Shown: positions 27,089 through 35,634, counted from the first letter of the stretch. The stretch: 64,000 nt of DNA from Agrobacterium vaccinii (GCF_021310995.1 NZ_CP054151.1:124001-188000), one strand, 5' to 3'. Numbers and translations: made by a program. Notes: generated from the sequence alone by a model not told the origin.

Positions 27089-27106
27089 ATATCTCACGTA
27101 ATATTC
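27089..27106. promoter_or_regulatory. Candidate operator, copy 2 of the GATAT/ATATC palindrome
   Basis: ATATCTCACGTAATATTC shares the core ACGTAATAT and the left ATAT half-site with the copies at 25991-26010 and 29855-29872 (13 of 18 positions match the latter). It lies between the divergent sulfurtransferase and fused-ATPase genes, where one regulator could control both. Confidence 0.5.
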
Positions 27107-27179
27107 TACTAGATATTTTTATTGACATTCGATCATCTGCGCGCTGCAATGCGGCTCTCATGAGCCGGAGTATCGAGAT

Positions 27180-28982
27180 TTGACAGTCCTTTCGGTCGAA
27201 AATCTGACAACTGCATTTCGCCGCAACGGCATCTGGAACTCCGTGGTCAATGATGTGAGTTTCAGCATCGATGCCGGTGAGACAGTGGCAATTGTCGGCG
27301 AATCCGGTTCTGGCAAAAGCGTCACGGCCATGTCGATCATGCGACTGTTGCCGGAGCGAACATCGCGCGTGGCAGGCACCGTCAGGCTTGGCGAAACCGA
27401 CCTGCTGTCGCTTCCCGAGCGGCAAATGCAGGACATTCGCGGCAATGATATCGCGATGATTTTCCAGGAGCCGATGACATCGCTCAACCCCGTCCTATCG
27501 GTGGGCCGTCAGATTGCCGAATCGATCATCCGGCATCGTGGTATCTCCAAGACCGAGGCGCGGGCGGAGACGGTGAGGCTTCTCGAGCGTGTGCGCATAC
27601 CCGCCGCATCCAGCCGTTTTGACGAATATCCGCACCAGCTTTCTGGCGGCATGCTTCAGCGCATCATGATTGCCATGGCACTGGCCTGTCGCCCGAAACT
27701 GCTGATCGCCGACGAGCCGACGACGGCTCTCGACGTCACCGTTCAGGCGGAAATCCTGCAACTGATCAAATCCTTGCAGGATGAGGAGAACATGGCTGTC
27801 CTCTTCATCACCCATGACATGGGTGTTGTGGCCGAAATTGCAGACCGGACCGTGGTCATGTTCCGCTCCCGCGCGCTCGAAACCGGCAAGACGGAACAGA
27901 TTTTTGCCCAACCTGCCAATGTCTATACCAAGGCGCTGCTCTCTGCCGTGCCAAGGCTGGGGTCGATGGTAGGTCACGATTATCCGGCCACATTTCCGCT
28001 GACCGATACGGATACCGGTGTTTCCTCAGTCGAGCGCGAGATTGCGGGAACGATACCCGCAAACAAACCACCGATCCTGGAAGTCGGCAATCTGATCACC
28101 AGGTTCGATATCAAATCCGGTGTCTTCGGGCGTGTCAGCGGCCGCGTTCATGCTGTCGAGAATATCTCGTTTGATCTACATGAGGGTGAAACGCTGGCGC
28201 TCGTCGGCGAGTCCGGCTGTGGCAAGTCCACCACCGGGCGGTCTGTGCTGCGACTGATTGAGCCGGTCAGCGGCTCCATCCGCATCAATGGACAGGAGGT
28301 CCGTTCCCTCACGCCAGCCGCGCTTTCGAAGCAACGCCAGCATATGCAGATGATCTTTCAAGACCCCTTCTCCAGTCTCAACCCGCGCATGCGCGTGGGT
28401 GAGGCCATCATGGAGCCGCTGGTGTCGCATGGTTTGGCATCGACCAAGGACGCGCGAGACAGGGCCACGGACCTGCTGGTCCGCGTGGGCTTGCAGGCGG
28501 ATATGGCAAAGCGCTTTCCACATGAATTCTCAGGCGGTCAGCGCCAACGCATCAGCATCGCGCGCGCTCTGACGCTCAATCCCGGCCTCATCGTTGCCGA
28601 TGAAGCTGTGTCTGCGCTTGATGTTTCGATCAAAGCTCAGGTTGTGAACCTGATGATGGAACTGCAGGAGCAGCTGAAAATCGCCTACCTCTTCATTAGC
28701 CACGACATGGCCGTGGTAGAGCGCGTCAGCCATCGGGTCGCAGTCATGTATCTGGGTGAGATCGTCGAGATCGGCACCCGCGCCCAGATATTCGGCAATC
28801 CACAGCATGCCTATACAAAGCGGTTACTCAGTGCCGTTCCGATTGCCGATCCCGCCAGACGCCATTTGCGGAAAGTGGCGGAAGGCGGAGAGATTGGCAG
28901 TGCGGTGCGTCCGGTAGATTATGTACCGGTGGTGGCACGCTATGCAGAGCCAGCACCCGGCCATCTCGTGAAGGTCGCCTGA
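27180..28982 (+). CDS. Fused dual ABC ATPase of a dipeptide/nickel-type importer (DppD-DppF fusion)
   Basis: A 600-residue cytoplasmic protein with two complete ATPase domains in tandem. Domain one has Walker A GESGSGKSV (40-48), QEPMTSLNPV, LSGGMLQR and LLIADEPTTALDV. Domain two has GESGCGKST at roughly residue 345, QDPFSSLNPRMRVG, FSGGQRQR and LIVADEAVSALDV. Its start is an unusual TTG at 27180 supported by GGAG nine bases before; no ATG fits. It energises the two permeases encoded on the other strand at 22391-24246, so the transporter is split into two divergently transcribed parts. Confidence 0.92.
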   Translation: MTVLSVENLTTAFRRNGIWNSVVNDVSFSIDAGETVAIVGESGSGKSVTAMSIMRLLPERTSRVAGTVRLGETDLLSLPERQMQDIRGNDIAMIFQEPMTSLNPVLSVGRQIAESIIRHRGISKTEARAETVRLLERVRIPAASSRFDEYPHQLSGGMLQRIMIAMALACRPKLLIADEPTTALDVTVQAEILQLIKSLQDEENMAVLFITHDMGVVAEIADRTVVMFRSRALETGKTEQIFAQPANVYTKALLSAVPRLGSMVGHDYPATFPLTDTDTGVSSVEREIAGTIPANKPPILEVGNLITRFDIKSGVFGRVSGRVHAVENISFDLHEGETLALVGESGCGKSTTGRSVLRLIEPVSGSIRINGQEVRSLTPAALSKQRQHMQMIFQDPFSSLNPRMRVGEAIMEPLVSHGLASTKDARDRATDLLVRVGLQADMAKRFPHEFSGGQRQRISIARALTLNPGLIVADEAVSALDVSIKAQVVNLMMELQEQLKIAYLFISHDMAVVERVSHRVAVMYLGEIVEIGTRAQIFGNPQHAYTKRLLSAVPIADPARRHLRKVAEGGEIGSAVRPVDYVPVVARYAEPAPGHLVKVA

Positions 28983-29023
28983 AAGGTCGGCGCATGCGCC
29001 GAGATTTGCGCGGGAACGGAGAC

Positions 29024-29716
29024 TTAGAGCGTCAACCCGCCCTGCCCAGTTGCGATCAGTGCGCCGAGGATGCCGCTCCGGGTATTCTCGTTGTGCTCCA
29101 CAATAACCTGCCGCGCGAGATCGGAATCACGCTTGCGCAGAGCCGCCACGATACGATGATGATCGACATTGGTTTCCGGATTGATGTCACGAACGCGCGC
29201 GCCCATGTAGAAAAGCCGCGCACATTCCTCAAGATGGCTCATCACCAGCGCATAGAGGCGAGGATTGCGGGAACCACGGGCAATGGCGGAATGAAATTCC
29301 TGATTGGAATCCACGAAGGTTTTCGTGCTGATCTCCTCACCGATCACGTAGCTCACATCGGCCAGCTGATCGAGCGCGTCGAGGTCTTCATTGGAAAGGT
29401 TCTTGGCCGCAAGCGCCGCCGCAGTCCCTTCCAGCATGCCGCGAATGGCAAAAAGGTCGTTCATATCCTTCACGGTGACAGGCGTGACGCGGTAGCCGCG
29501 GCGAGGATAGGCTTCCATGAAACCCTCGACGCAAAGCCGTGCAAGCGCCTCGCGCACCGGCGTCTTGCTGACGGAAAGCTGCTCGGCAAGCTCCGGCTCG
29601 GACACATCCATGCCCGGCGCCAGTTCTCCGGTGATGATGCGCTCCCGCAAGATGGCGTAAGCCTTCTCGGTCAGAGATTTGCTGCGCTTCTGCCCCGACA
29701 CATCCGCTTTGTTCAA
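29024..29716 (-). CDS. GntR-family (FCD-type) transcriptional regulator
   Basis: A 230-residue regulator. The winged helix spans about residues 10-75, with LRERIITGELAPGMDVSEPELAEQL and the SKTPVREALARL recognition helix. An FCD effector domain follows (FHSAIARGSRN, then NVDHHRIVAALRKRD, both His-containing as in metal-binding FCD domains). The likely start is TTG at 29716, seven bases after GGAG; another TTG six bases earlier is too close to that site. It sits in the middle of block D and is the obvious candidate to bind the three palindromes at 25991, 27089 and 29855. Confidence 0.87.
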   Translation of the reverse strand: MNKADVSGQKRSKSLTEKAYAILRERIITGELAPGMDVSEPELAEQLSVSKTPVREALARLCVEGFMEAYPRRGYRVTPVTVKDMNDLFAIRGMLEGTAAALAAKNLSNEDLDALDQLADVSYVIGEEISTKTFVDSNQEFHSAIARGSRNPRLYALVMSHLEECARLFYMGARVRDINPETNVDHHRIVAALRKRDSDLARQVIVEHNENTRSGILGALIATGQGGLTL

Positions 29717-29854
29717 AGCCAATCTCCAGTTTCGCGTCTACGCCATGCGTTTATGCTCGCAGGTTCAACATAGGTCAGTCATCCGGGCATTGCTATGCAC
29801 CGATTGCGCCTTGGCCTCATCACCAACAGAACTTTGACAAACAACGACGCTCTG

Positions 29855-29872
29855 ATATACTACGTAATATAT
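29855..29872. promoter_or_regulatory. Candidate operator, copy 1 of the GATAT/ATATC palindrome
   Basis: ATATACTACGTAATATAT is palindromic at every position except one central pair. It lies between the GntR gene and the divergent racemase/amidohydrolase operon, 46 bases upstream of the chosen racemase start, and could serve both promoters, giving autoregulation as well. Confidence 0.65.
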
Positions 29873-29917
29873 TTTGCGGATACAATCCTCGTATTCGTCC
29901 ACGCCGCAGGTATCGTC

Positions 29918-30580
29918 TTGTCAGAAATTCTGGTCATCAATCCCAACAGTTCCGTCTCTGTCACACGCTCCATGGAGGCCTGCCTTGGTCTCGTCCGCGA
30001 TGCCACCCGCCACAGCATCCGTTGTGCGGAACTTGCCAAATCCCCGCCCGGTATCGAGACGGACGCCCATGTGGGTGAGGTCATTCCCAACATAGTCGAA
30101 GCCGTGAACGAGGCCTCAGCCGATGCCTTCGTGCTTGCCTGCTTCTCGGATCCCGGCATTGCAACGGTCAGAAAAATGACGACGCAACCCGTCGTCGGCA
30201 TTGCCGAAGCGGCCTATCTGGCGGCCCTTGGCCTTGGTGAGCGCTTCGGCATCATCTCCCTCGGCCAATCCTCGATCAACCGGCACCTGCGCTATCTGAA
30301 ACATCTGGGCTTCGACGGTCGCCTTGCTGGAGACCGCTCCATCGACAAGACAGTGGTGGAGTTGATGGCGGGAGACGTCGTCGAAATCGTCTCACGCACG
30401 GCGAAAGTTCTGCGTGATGAGGACGGTGCCGATGTCATCATTCTCGGCTGTGCGGGCCTTGGCGGATACCGCCGCGCGCTCGAAGAGACACTCGGGCTTC
30501 CCGTCATCGATCCTGTTCAGGCCGGCGTGGCGCTGGCGTGTACAACACTGGACTTGCAATATGGAAGGCATGCATCATGA
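29918..30580 (+). CDS. Asp/Glu/hydantoin racemase family protein
   Basis: A 220-residue cofactor-independent racemase-family protein. It opens with SEILVINPNSS and carries the two catalytic cysteines expected of the family: C75 in FVLACFSDPG and C178 in IILGCAGLGG. The start is a TTG at 29918 with GCAGG about eight bases before; upstream codons in the frame look like non-coding promoter sequence. The next gene, a cyclic amidohydrolase, starts on its stop (ATGA). Racemase plus cyclic amidase is the standard pairing for hydantoin use. A second racemase lies at 53906-54574. Confidence 0.85.
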   Translation: MSEILVINPNSSVSVTRSMEACLGLVRDATRHSIRCAELAKSPPGIETDAHVGEVIPNIVEAVNEASADAFVLACFSDPGIATVRKMTTQPVVGIAEAAYLAALGLGERFGIISLGQSSINRHLRYLKHLGFDGRLAGDRSIDKTVVELMAGDVVEIVSRTAKVLRDEDGADVIILGCAGLGGYRRALEETLGLPVIDPVQAGVALACTTLDLQYGRHAS

Positions 30581-31944
30581 GCCATGATATCGTGATAACC
30601 GGCACCGTGGTACTGCCGGACGGCCCACTGGAAAACGGCTGGATTGCCATCAAGGACGGAAAGATTGCCGCCATCGGCAGCGGTGATCTTCCGGACGCAG
30701 GCGATCGGTTCGACGCAGGCCAAGACCTGATCATTCCCGGCGTCATAGATGGCCAGACCCATGCTTGCAGCTATGGCGGACTGCCCGGCATCGCGTCCAC
30801 CACCCGCTCGGCGGTGGCTGGCGGCATCACCACCATCGTGGATATGCCCTATGACAATCCCGATCCGCTGAATTCGGTCGCAAGACTGAATGCCAAGATC
30901 GACGCAATCAATAAGCATGCCCATTCCAACGTCGCACTTTACGCCACGGTGACGCCCGACCAGTCCACCGAAGAAATCGACGGTCTGATTGCCCGGGGCG
31001 TGGTGGCGTTCAAGATTTCGACCTTCGAAAGCAGCCCCACGCGCTTTCCGCGTATCTCCTCCAACCAGACACTGGAAATCTTTTCCGCCCTTGCCGATAC
31101 AAACATTCCTCTTGGCGTGCACAATGAAGATCAGGAAATCGTGCGCGCCCACATTGCAGCCGCCAAGGCCGCTGGACGTGATGGCATTGAGGCGCATTCC
31201 GAAAGCAGGCCACCGGCGGCGGAAATGGCCGCAACGGCGCAATTTCTGGAACTGGGTGCAGCCGCAGGCGCCCACGCGCATATCGTTCACCTCACGACGA
31301 CACGGGGCTTCGACATTGTCGAAAACTATTTGCTGGATGGTTTCCGCGCGACAGGTGAACTCTGCGTGCACTATCTCTGGCTGGACCCGGAAATCGACGG
31401 CCCCGAACTCGGCGCGAAAATGAAGGTCAACCCACCCATCCGCCCCGGCCAGATCGAGGCGCTGTGGGAGGATGTGGCGGACGGTCGTATCGCCTTCGTC
31501 AGCTCGGATCATTCCAGCTGGCCGGTCGACAACAAATTCACGCAGTCCATTTTCGACGCAGGCGCTGGAGTGCCGGGTCTCGAAACCCTTCTTCCGGCTT
31601 TCTACACCGGCGCGGAAATACGCGGTTACGATGCTGCGATGATGACGATCGAGCAACTCTGCGAACGGCCCGCCAAATTCTTCGGCCTCTGGCCCGAAAA
31701 GGGCACATTGCGTGTCGGTGCGGATGCCGACATCGCCATCCTGAAAACCGAACGGCAGATCTGGGACTCGTCAAAAGCCCATGATGAACTGTGCTGGAGC
31801 CCCTTCAATGGACGCGAATTTTCGGTTCGCGTGGTGCGCACCTATGTCGGCGGCAAGCTGGCGTGGGATGGTGCCGACATCGTCAATGCAGCCGGTGAAG
31901 GCCAGTACGTTTCTCGCGGCACATCCAGCTGGTTTGAAGCTTAA
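30577..31944 (+). CDS. Cyclic amidohydrolase (dihydroorotase/allantoinase/hydantoinase family)
   Basis: A 455-residue amidohydrolase-superfamily enzyme expected to open a cyclic amide ring. The putative carboxylated Lys lies in GVVAFKISTFES, later metal His residues lie in LGVHNEDQ and HIVHLTTT, and the catalytic Asp is in SSDHSSW. The first metal motif reads IDGQTHA instead of the usual H-x-H, so one expected His is Gln. This may alter metal content or substrate. GGAAGG precedes the ATG at 30577. The operon continues with a DapA-family protein and an SDR. Allantoinase is the nearest named group, but the substrate is open. Confidence 0.85.
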   Translation: MSHDIVITGTVVLPDGPLENGWIAIKDGKIAAIGSGDLPDAGDRFDAGQDLIIPGVIDGQTHACSYGGLPGIASTTRSAVAGGITTIVDMPYDNPDPLNSVARLNAKIDAINKHAHSNVALYATVTPDQSTEEIDGLIARGVVAFKISTFESSPTRFPRISSNQTLEIFSALADTNIPLGVHNEDQEIVRAHIAAAKAAGRDGIEAHSESRPPAAEMAATAQFLELGAAAGAHAHIVHLTTTRGFDIVENYLLDGFRATGELCVHYLWLDPEIDGPELGAKMKVNPPIRPGQIEALWEDVADGRIAFVSSDHSSWPVDNKFTQSIFDAGAGVPGLETLLPAFYTGAEIRGYDAAMMTIEQLCERPAKFFGLWPEKGTLRVGADADIAILKTERQIWDSSKAHDELCWSPFNGREFSVRVVRTYVGGKLAWDGADIVNAAGEGQYVSRGTSSWFEA

Positions 31945-31955
31945 AGGAGAATGAG

Positions 31956-32882
31956 ATGCCATTGATCAACAACCAGACGTCGGGCGTTTTCGTTATTGCC
32001 TGCACCCCCTTTACCGATGATGGCGCAATCGATGTGACAAGCATCGATTGCATGGTGGATTTCTATTACGACAAGGGCGCGGACGGTCTGACGATCCTTG
32101 GCATGATGGGCGAAGCCCCGAAGCTGACGCAGGCCGAGTCCATCGCCATCACCCGCCAGACGCTGGCACGCTCGGGCGACAAGCCCGTGGTCGTCGGTGT
32201 TTCCGCACCAGGTCTGGCTGCCATTGGCGAATTGACGAAAGCCGTGATGGACATGGGCGCGGCAGGCGTCATGGTCGCACCGCCATCCAGCCTGCGCACA
32301 GACGAACAAATCATCGGCTATTACCGCAACGTCGTTGAGACTATAGGCACCGACGTTCCGGTCGTCTTGCAGGATTTCCCACTCGTTACTGGCGTGCAGA
32401 TTTCCTCGAAAACGCTCGGCACCATCTTCGAAGAGCATCCCAGCATCGTCATGCTCAAGCATGAAGACTGGCCGGGCCTGCAAAAGATCACCGATCTGCG
32501 CAATGCCGAAGCCAAGGGTCGCCGCCGGACCTCGATCCTGTGCGGCAATGCTGGTGTGTTCTTGCCGGAAGAGATGCAGCGCGGAGCAGATGGCGCGATG
32601 ACCGGTTTTGCCTATCCCGAAATGATGGTGGAGGTCTGCCGCCTGAGCAATGAGGGGCGCTATGACGCTGCACAAGACTTGTTCGACGCCTATCTGCCGC
32701 TGATGCGTTACGAACAACAACCGGGCTTGGGCCTCGCCATCCGCAAATATGTACTGGCCAAGCGTGGTGCAATTGCCAGTGCTGCCCAGCGCCGTCCGGG
32801 CGCATCTCTCAACGCGCAGGCCATCGCTGAAGTCGAACGGCTGATCGAGCGCCAGAAACACAAACTTGAGGCATTGAAATAA
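31956..32882 (+). CDS. DapA/NAL-superfamily (dihydrodipicolinate synthase-like) protein
   Basis: A 308-residue TIM-barrel protein. GMMGEAPKLT matches the GxxGE region, and the Schiff-base Lys is in SIVMLKHEDWPGL (about residue 168). The usual Tyr of the Y-N-x-P motif is absent: the corresponding stretch is VVLQDFPLVTG. It is therefore unlikely to be lysine-pathway DapA and may be an aldolase or dehydratase for a keto acid. AAAGGAGAATGAG precedes the ATG. It is embedded in the racemase-amidohydrolase operon and its stop overlaps the SDR start by one base. Confidence 0.85.
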   Translation: MPLINNQTSGVFVIACTPFTDDGAIDVTSIDCMVDFYYDKGADGLTILGMMGEAPKLTQAESIAITRQTLARSGDKPVVVGVSAPGLAAIGELTKAVMDMGAAGVMVAPPSSLRTDEQIIGYYRNVVETIGTDVPVVLQDFPLVTGVQISSKTLGTIFEEHPSIVMLKHEDWPGLQKITDLRNAEAKGRRRTSILCGNAGVFLPEEMQRGADGAMTGFAYPEMMVEVCRLSNEGRYDAAQDLFDAYLPLMRYEQQPGLGLAIRKYVLAKRGAIASAAQRRPGASLNAQAIAEVERLIERQKHKLEALK

Positions 32883-33640
32883 TGGATTTTCTGATTTCCG
32901 GCAAAACCGCCCTCGTTCTGGGCGCAAGCCGTGGCTTGGGTGCCGCCATCGCCAAAGGGCTTGCCGCTGAAGGCGTCAAAGTCTTCGCCGCCGCCCGCAA
33001 CGTGGGCACAATAGAAAAGACCGACAACATCACGCCACTGACGGTCGATCTCTCCGACGCGACATCCGTCGCTACGATGATCGCAACCGTCACGGCAGCG
33101 GGTGGCGTCGATATTCTCGTCAACAATTCCGGTGGCCCCAAAGCCGGACCGGCCGCCGGCCAGTCGAAAGAAAGCTGGGCCAGCGCCTTCGACAGCATGG
33201 CAACCTCCATCTTTACAGTGACCGACGCCATGCTGGAAGGAATGATTGCGCGCAAATGGGGTCGCATCATCACCATTGGCTCCTCCGGTGTCGTGCAGCC
33301 CATTCCCAATCTGGCCCTTTCCAACGGCATCCGCGCTGCGGTGTCCGGTTGGTCGAAAACACTGGCTGGCGAGGTTGCCCGCCACGGCATCACCGTCAAC
33401 ATGATCCTGCCCGGCCGGATCGATACCGACCGCGTGCGTGAACTCGATGCAGGCAAGGCAGAGAAAACATCAAAGACGGTTGAAGCCGTGCAAGACGCCT
33501 CTCGCGCCGAAATCCCGGCGGGCCGTTACGGCAAGCCGGAAGAATTTGCAGCAGTCGCGGTCTTCCTTGCCAGCGCGCAGGCAAGCTATGTAACGGGTTC
33601 GGCCATCCGGGTGGACGGTGGCATGATCAAGGGGTTCTGA
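32882..33640 (+). CDS. Divergent SDR-family oxidoreductase lacking the Tyr-x3-Lys pair
   Basis: A 252-residue short-chain dehydrogenase fold with the cofactor motif LGASRGLGAAIA, VNNSGGPKAG in place of NNAG, and ITIGSSGV with the active-site Ser. Where Tyr-x3-Lys is expected the protein reads NLALSNGIRAAVSGW, so both catalytic residues are replaced. A recognised-looking SN-x2-R subgroup of SDRs has this feature. It ends with VTGSAIRVDGGMIKGF, normal for the family. TAATG overlap with the DapA-like gene indicates tight coupling. Confidence 0.85.
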   Translation: MDFLISGKTALVLGASRGLGAAIAKGLAAEGVKVFAAARNVGTIEKTDNITPLTVDLSDATSVATMIATVTAAGGVDILVNNSGGPKAGPAAGQSKESWASAFDSMATSIFTVTDAMLEGMIARKWGRIITIGSSGVVQPIPNLALSNGIRAAVSGWSKTLAGEVARHGITVNMILPGRIDTDRVRELDAGKAEKTSKTVEAVQDASRAEIPAGRYGKPEEFAAVAVFLASAQASYVTGSAIRVDGGMIKGF

Positions 33641-33645
33641 TCAGA

Positions 33646-34779
33646 ATGGTTGATTTCGACAAGGTTGTTGAGCGTCGCGGGACCGGAAGCTCCAAATGGA
33701 GCAAATACGGACCGGATATCCTACCCATGTGGGTGGCTGACATGGATTTTCCATCTGCCCCTGAAATTGTCGATGCCATCAAATCCCGCCTGGAACATCC
33801 TTGTCTTGGTTACGGCGTAGCGCGTGACGAGTTGCGCGCCTGCATCGTAGCGGATCTGCAAACCAAATATGACTGGACGATCACGCCTGAAGAAATTGTC
33901 TTCCTGCCGGGCGTCGAGCCCGGATTCAATATGGCGTTAAAAGCCATGCTTTCACCGGGCGATGGTGTGCTGGTGCAAACACCGGTGTATCGCCCGATCC
34001 TCAATGCCCCCGGCCATTGGGACATGAAGCGAATTGATGCGCCGCTGGTCGCCACTAACGGTGGCTACAAAATCGATCTGGACGATTTTTCCGCCAAGCT
34101 TAAGCAGTCCAAAGCCTTGTTGTTTTGCAATCCGCAGAACCCCACAGGAAAAGCCTTCACGCGTGGCGAAGTCGAAGCAATTGCCGGGCTTTGCGAAAGC
34201 AATGACACGCTGATCATCTCCGACGAAATTCATTGCGATCTGCTGTTGGACGGCAGAAAGCATGTCCCGATTGCCTCGCTTTCGTCCGATGCAGCAAGCC
34301 GGACGATCACGCTGATGTCAGCGGCAAAAACCTATAATATCGCTGGTTTGAAGACTGCCTTTGCCATTGTTCAAGACAGAAATATGCGCGAAAAGTACGT
34401 GCAGTATCGCTTGGGCATGGTCGACAGCGTCAACATACTCGGCCTCGAGGCCACCTTGGCGGCCTATAGTCATGCTGATGTTTGGAAAACGAAGATGTTG
34501 GCCTATATCGAGTCCAACCGCGATTTCCTCTCGCAAGAGATCGCCAAACGCTTCCCACAGATAAGGATGATAAAACCTGAAGCGACTTTTTTGGCCTGGC
34601 TCGACTGCTCTGCCCTCAACCTTCCGACCGATCCACAAAGCTTTTACCTGAAACACGGCAAAGTCGGCTTCAGTGCTGGCTCAGAATTCGGAGCGAACGT
34701 TTCCAACCACCTACGAGTCAATTTCGGCTGCCCCCGCGCGCTGCTTGAAGAGGCTATTAACAGAATGGCGCGGAGTTAG
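33646..34779 (+). CDS. MalY/PatB-type aminotransferase-fold C-S lyase
   Basis: A 377-residue pyridoxal-phosphate enzyme. The N-terminal RRGTGSSKWSKYGPDILPMWVADMDF is the PatB/MalY signature. FCNPQNPTGKAF and ISDEIHCDLL belong to fold type I, and the PLP Lys is in MSAAKTYNIAGLKTA. The final ANHLRVNFGCPR-like stretch provides the carboxylate-binding Arg. Characterised members cleave cystathionine or other cysteine S-conjugates to pyruvate, ammonia and a thiol. It closes the plus-strand operon, five bases after the SDR. With the sulfurtransferase nearby it points to sulfur-compound catabolism. Confidence 0.88.
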   Translation: MVDFDKVVERRGTGSSKWSKYGPDILPMWVADMDFPSAPEIVDAIKSRLEHPCLGYGVARDELRACIVADLQTKYDWTITPEEIVFLPGVEPGFNMALKAMLSPGDGVLVQTPVYRPILNAPGHWDMKRIDAPLVATNGGYKIDLDDFSAKLKQSKALLFCNPQNPTGKAFTRGEVEAIAGLCESNDTLIISDEIHCDLLLDGRKHVPIASLSSDAASRTITLMSAAKTYNIAGLKTAFAIVQDRNMREKYVQYRLGMVDSVNILGLEATLAAYSHADVWKTKMLAYIESNRDFLSQEIAKRFPQIRMIKPEATFLAWLDCSALNLPTDPQSFYLKHGKVGFSAGSEFGANVSNHLRVNFGCPRALLEEAINRMARS

Positions 34780-34804
34780 GCGGGCACCGCGTACGTGGCC
34801 CGCC
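34779..34804. terminator. Hairpin at a convergent gene end, possible terminator
   Basis: GGCGGGC and GCCCGCC form a 7-base stem with a 12-base interior, starting on the stop of the C-S lyase gene. No clear T-run follows on either strand. It is placed between convergent genes, where it could protect or end both transcripts. Confidence 0.4.
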
Positions 34805-34848
34805 CATTCGCTTACAAACAATCGAATTTAACGATGCTTAGGGCAGGT

Positions 34849-35634
34849 TTACTTAATTGTCTTGATCGGGTCCTTAGGGGTAGGGTCAAAGCCGACAAGA
34901 TCGCTTGTCAGTTTGGCATAGGTGCCATCGCCGACCATGTCGGCCAGTGCCTTGTTGACCGCTTCGACCAGATGCGGTTTGCCCATCTTGAAGGCAAAAC
35001 CCTTCTGGACATGGCTGACGTAATCATCGGTCATTGCCAGCGCCAAGCCGCCTGACTTGATGGCATAGGCCGCAGCGATGGAATCCGTAATGACGGCGTC
35101 GACATTGCCGTTGACCAAATCCTGCATGGCGTCGGATTCAGCCTTGTAGCCCTTGACCGTTGCACCCTTTTCCTCGGCGATCTTTGTCCAGGACGAGGAG
35201 ACCAGTGCGCCGACAGGCTTGCCCTTCAGGTCGGCCGCAGACTTGATCGGCGAGTCCTTGGCTGTGACGACGCGACCGCCTGATTCCAGCCAGCCATTTG
35301 AGAATGTCACCTGCTTCTGGCGTGCTTCAGTAATGTCCATAGCTGCGCTGATGACGTCATACTGGTCCGCCTGAAGGCCGACCAGAAGCGAATCCCATTT
35401 GATCAGGACTGGCGTGTATTCGAGGTTCAGTCGTTTTGCGACCTCCTGCATCACGCGGATTTCGAGACCGTCAAGTTTGCCATCCGGCGCGCGCATGCTG
35501 AAAGGCGCATAGGTGCCTTCGGTGGCAACCATGAGCTTGCCGGGCTGCAACAGTTCCAGATCGGCTGCATTGGCATTTGGGATGATGGCGAGGCCGGCGA
35601 AGACAGCGGCGACGATCAGAGATTTGAATTTCAT
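34849..35634 (-). CDS. Amino acid ABC transporter periplasmic binding protein
   Basis: A 261-residue family 3 binding protein with an obvious Sec signal (residues 1-24, ending PNANAAD). The mature N-terminus LMVATEGTYAPFSM and the LEIRVMQEVAKRLNLE helix are typical. The central DAVITDSIAAAYAI segment matches the hinge-lobe pattern. It is the last gene of a four-gene minus-strand set, after DUF1989, ATPase and permease genes. GGGAAC precedes the ATG. A single permease gene accompanies it, so the channel is probably a homodimer. Confidence 0.9.
   Translation of the reverse strand: MKFKSLIVAAVFAGLAIIPNANAADLELLQPGKLMVATEGTYAPFSMRAPDGKLDGLEIRVMQEVAKRLNLEYTPVLIKWDSLLVGLQADQYDVISAAMDITEARQKQVTFSNGWLESGGRVVTAKDSPIKSAADLKGKPVGALVSSSWTKIAEEKGATVKGYKAESDAMQDLVNGNVDAVITDSIAAAYAIKSGGLALAMTDDYVSHVQKGFAFKMGKPHLVEAVNKALADMVGDGTYAKLTSDLVGFDPTPKDPIKTIK

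Noticed and set aside
30517-31656. 379-codon open frame on the minus strand
   Set aside because: It lies antisense inside the racemase and cyclic amidohydrolase genes, has low-complexity composition typical of a GC-rich shadow and no family pattern or ribosome site.
31956-32882. Naming the DapA-family gene dapA
   Set aside because: The active-site Tyr motif is missing and the context is catabolic rather than lysine synthesis.
31941-32927. 328-codon open frame on the minus strand
   Set aside because: Fully antisense to the DapA-family gene, which has clear motifs and a strong ribosome site. The reverse reading shows no recognisable domain.
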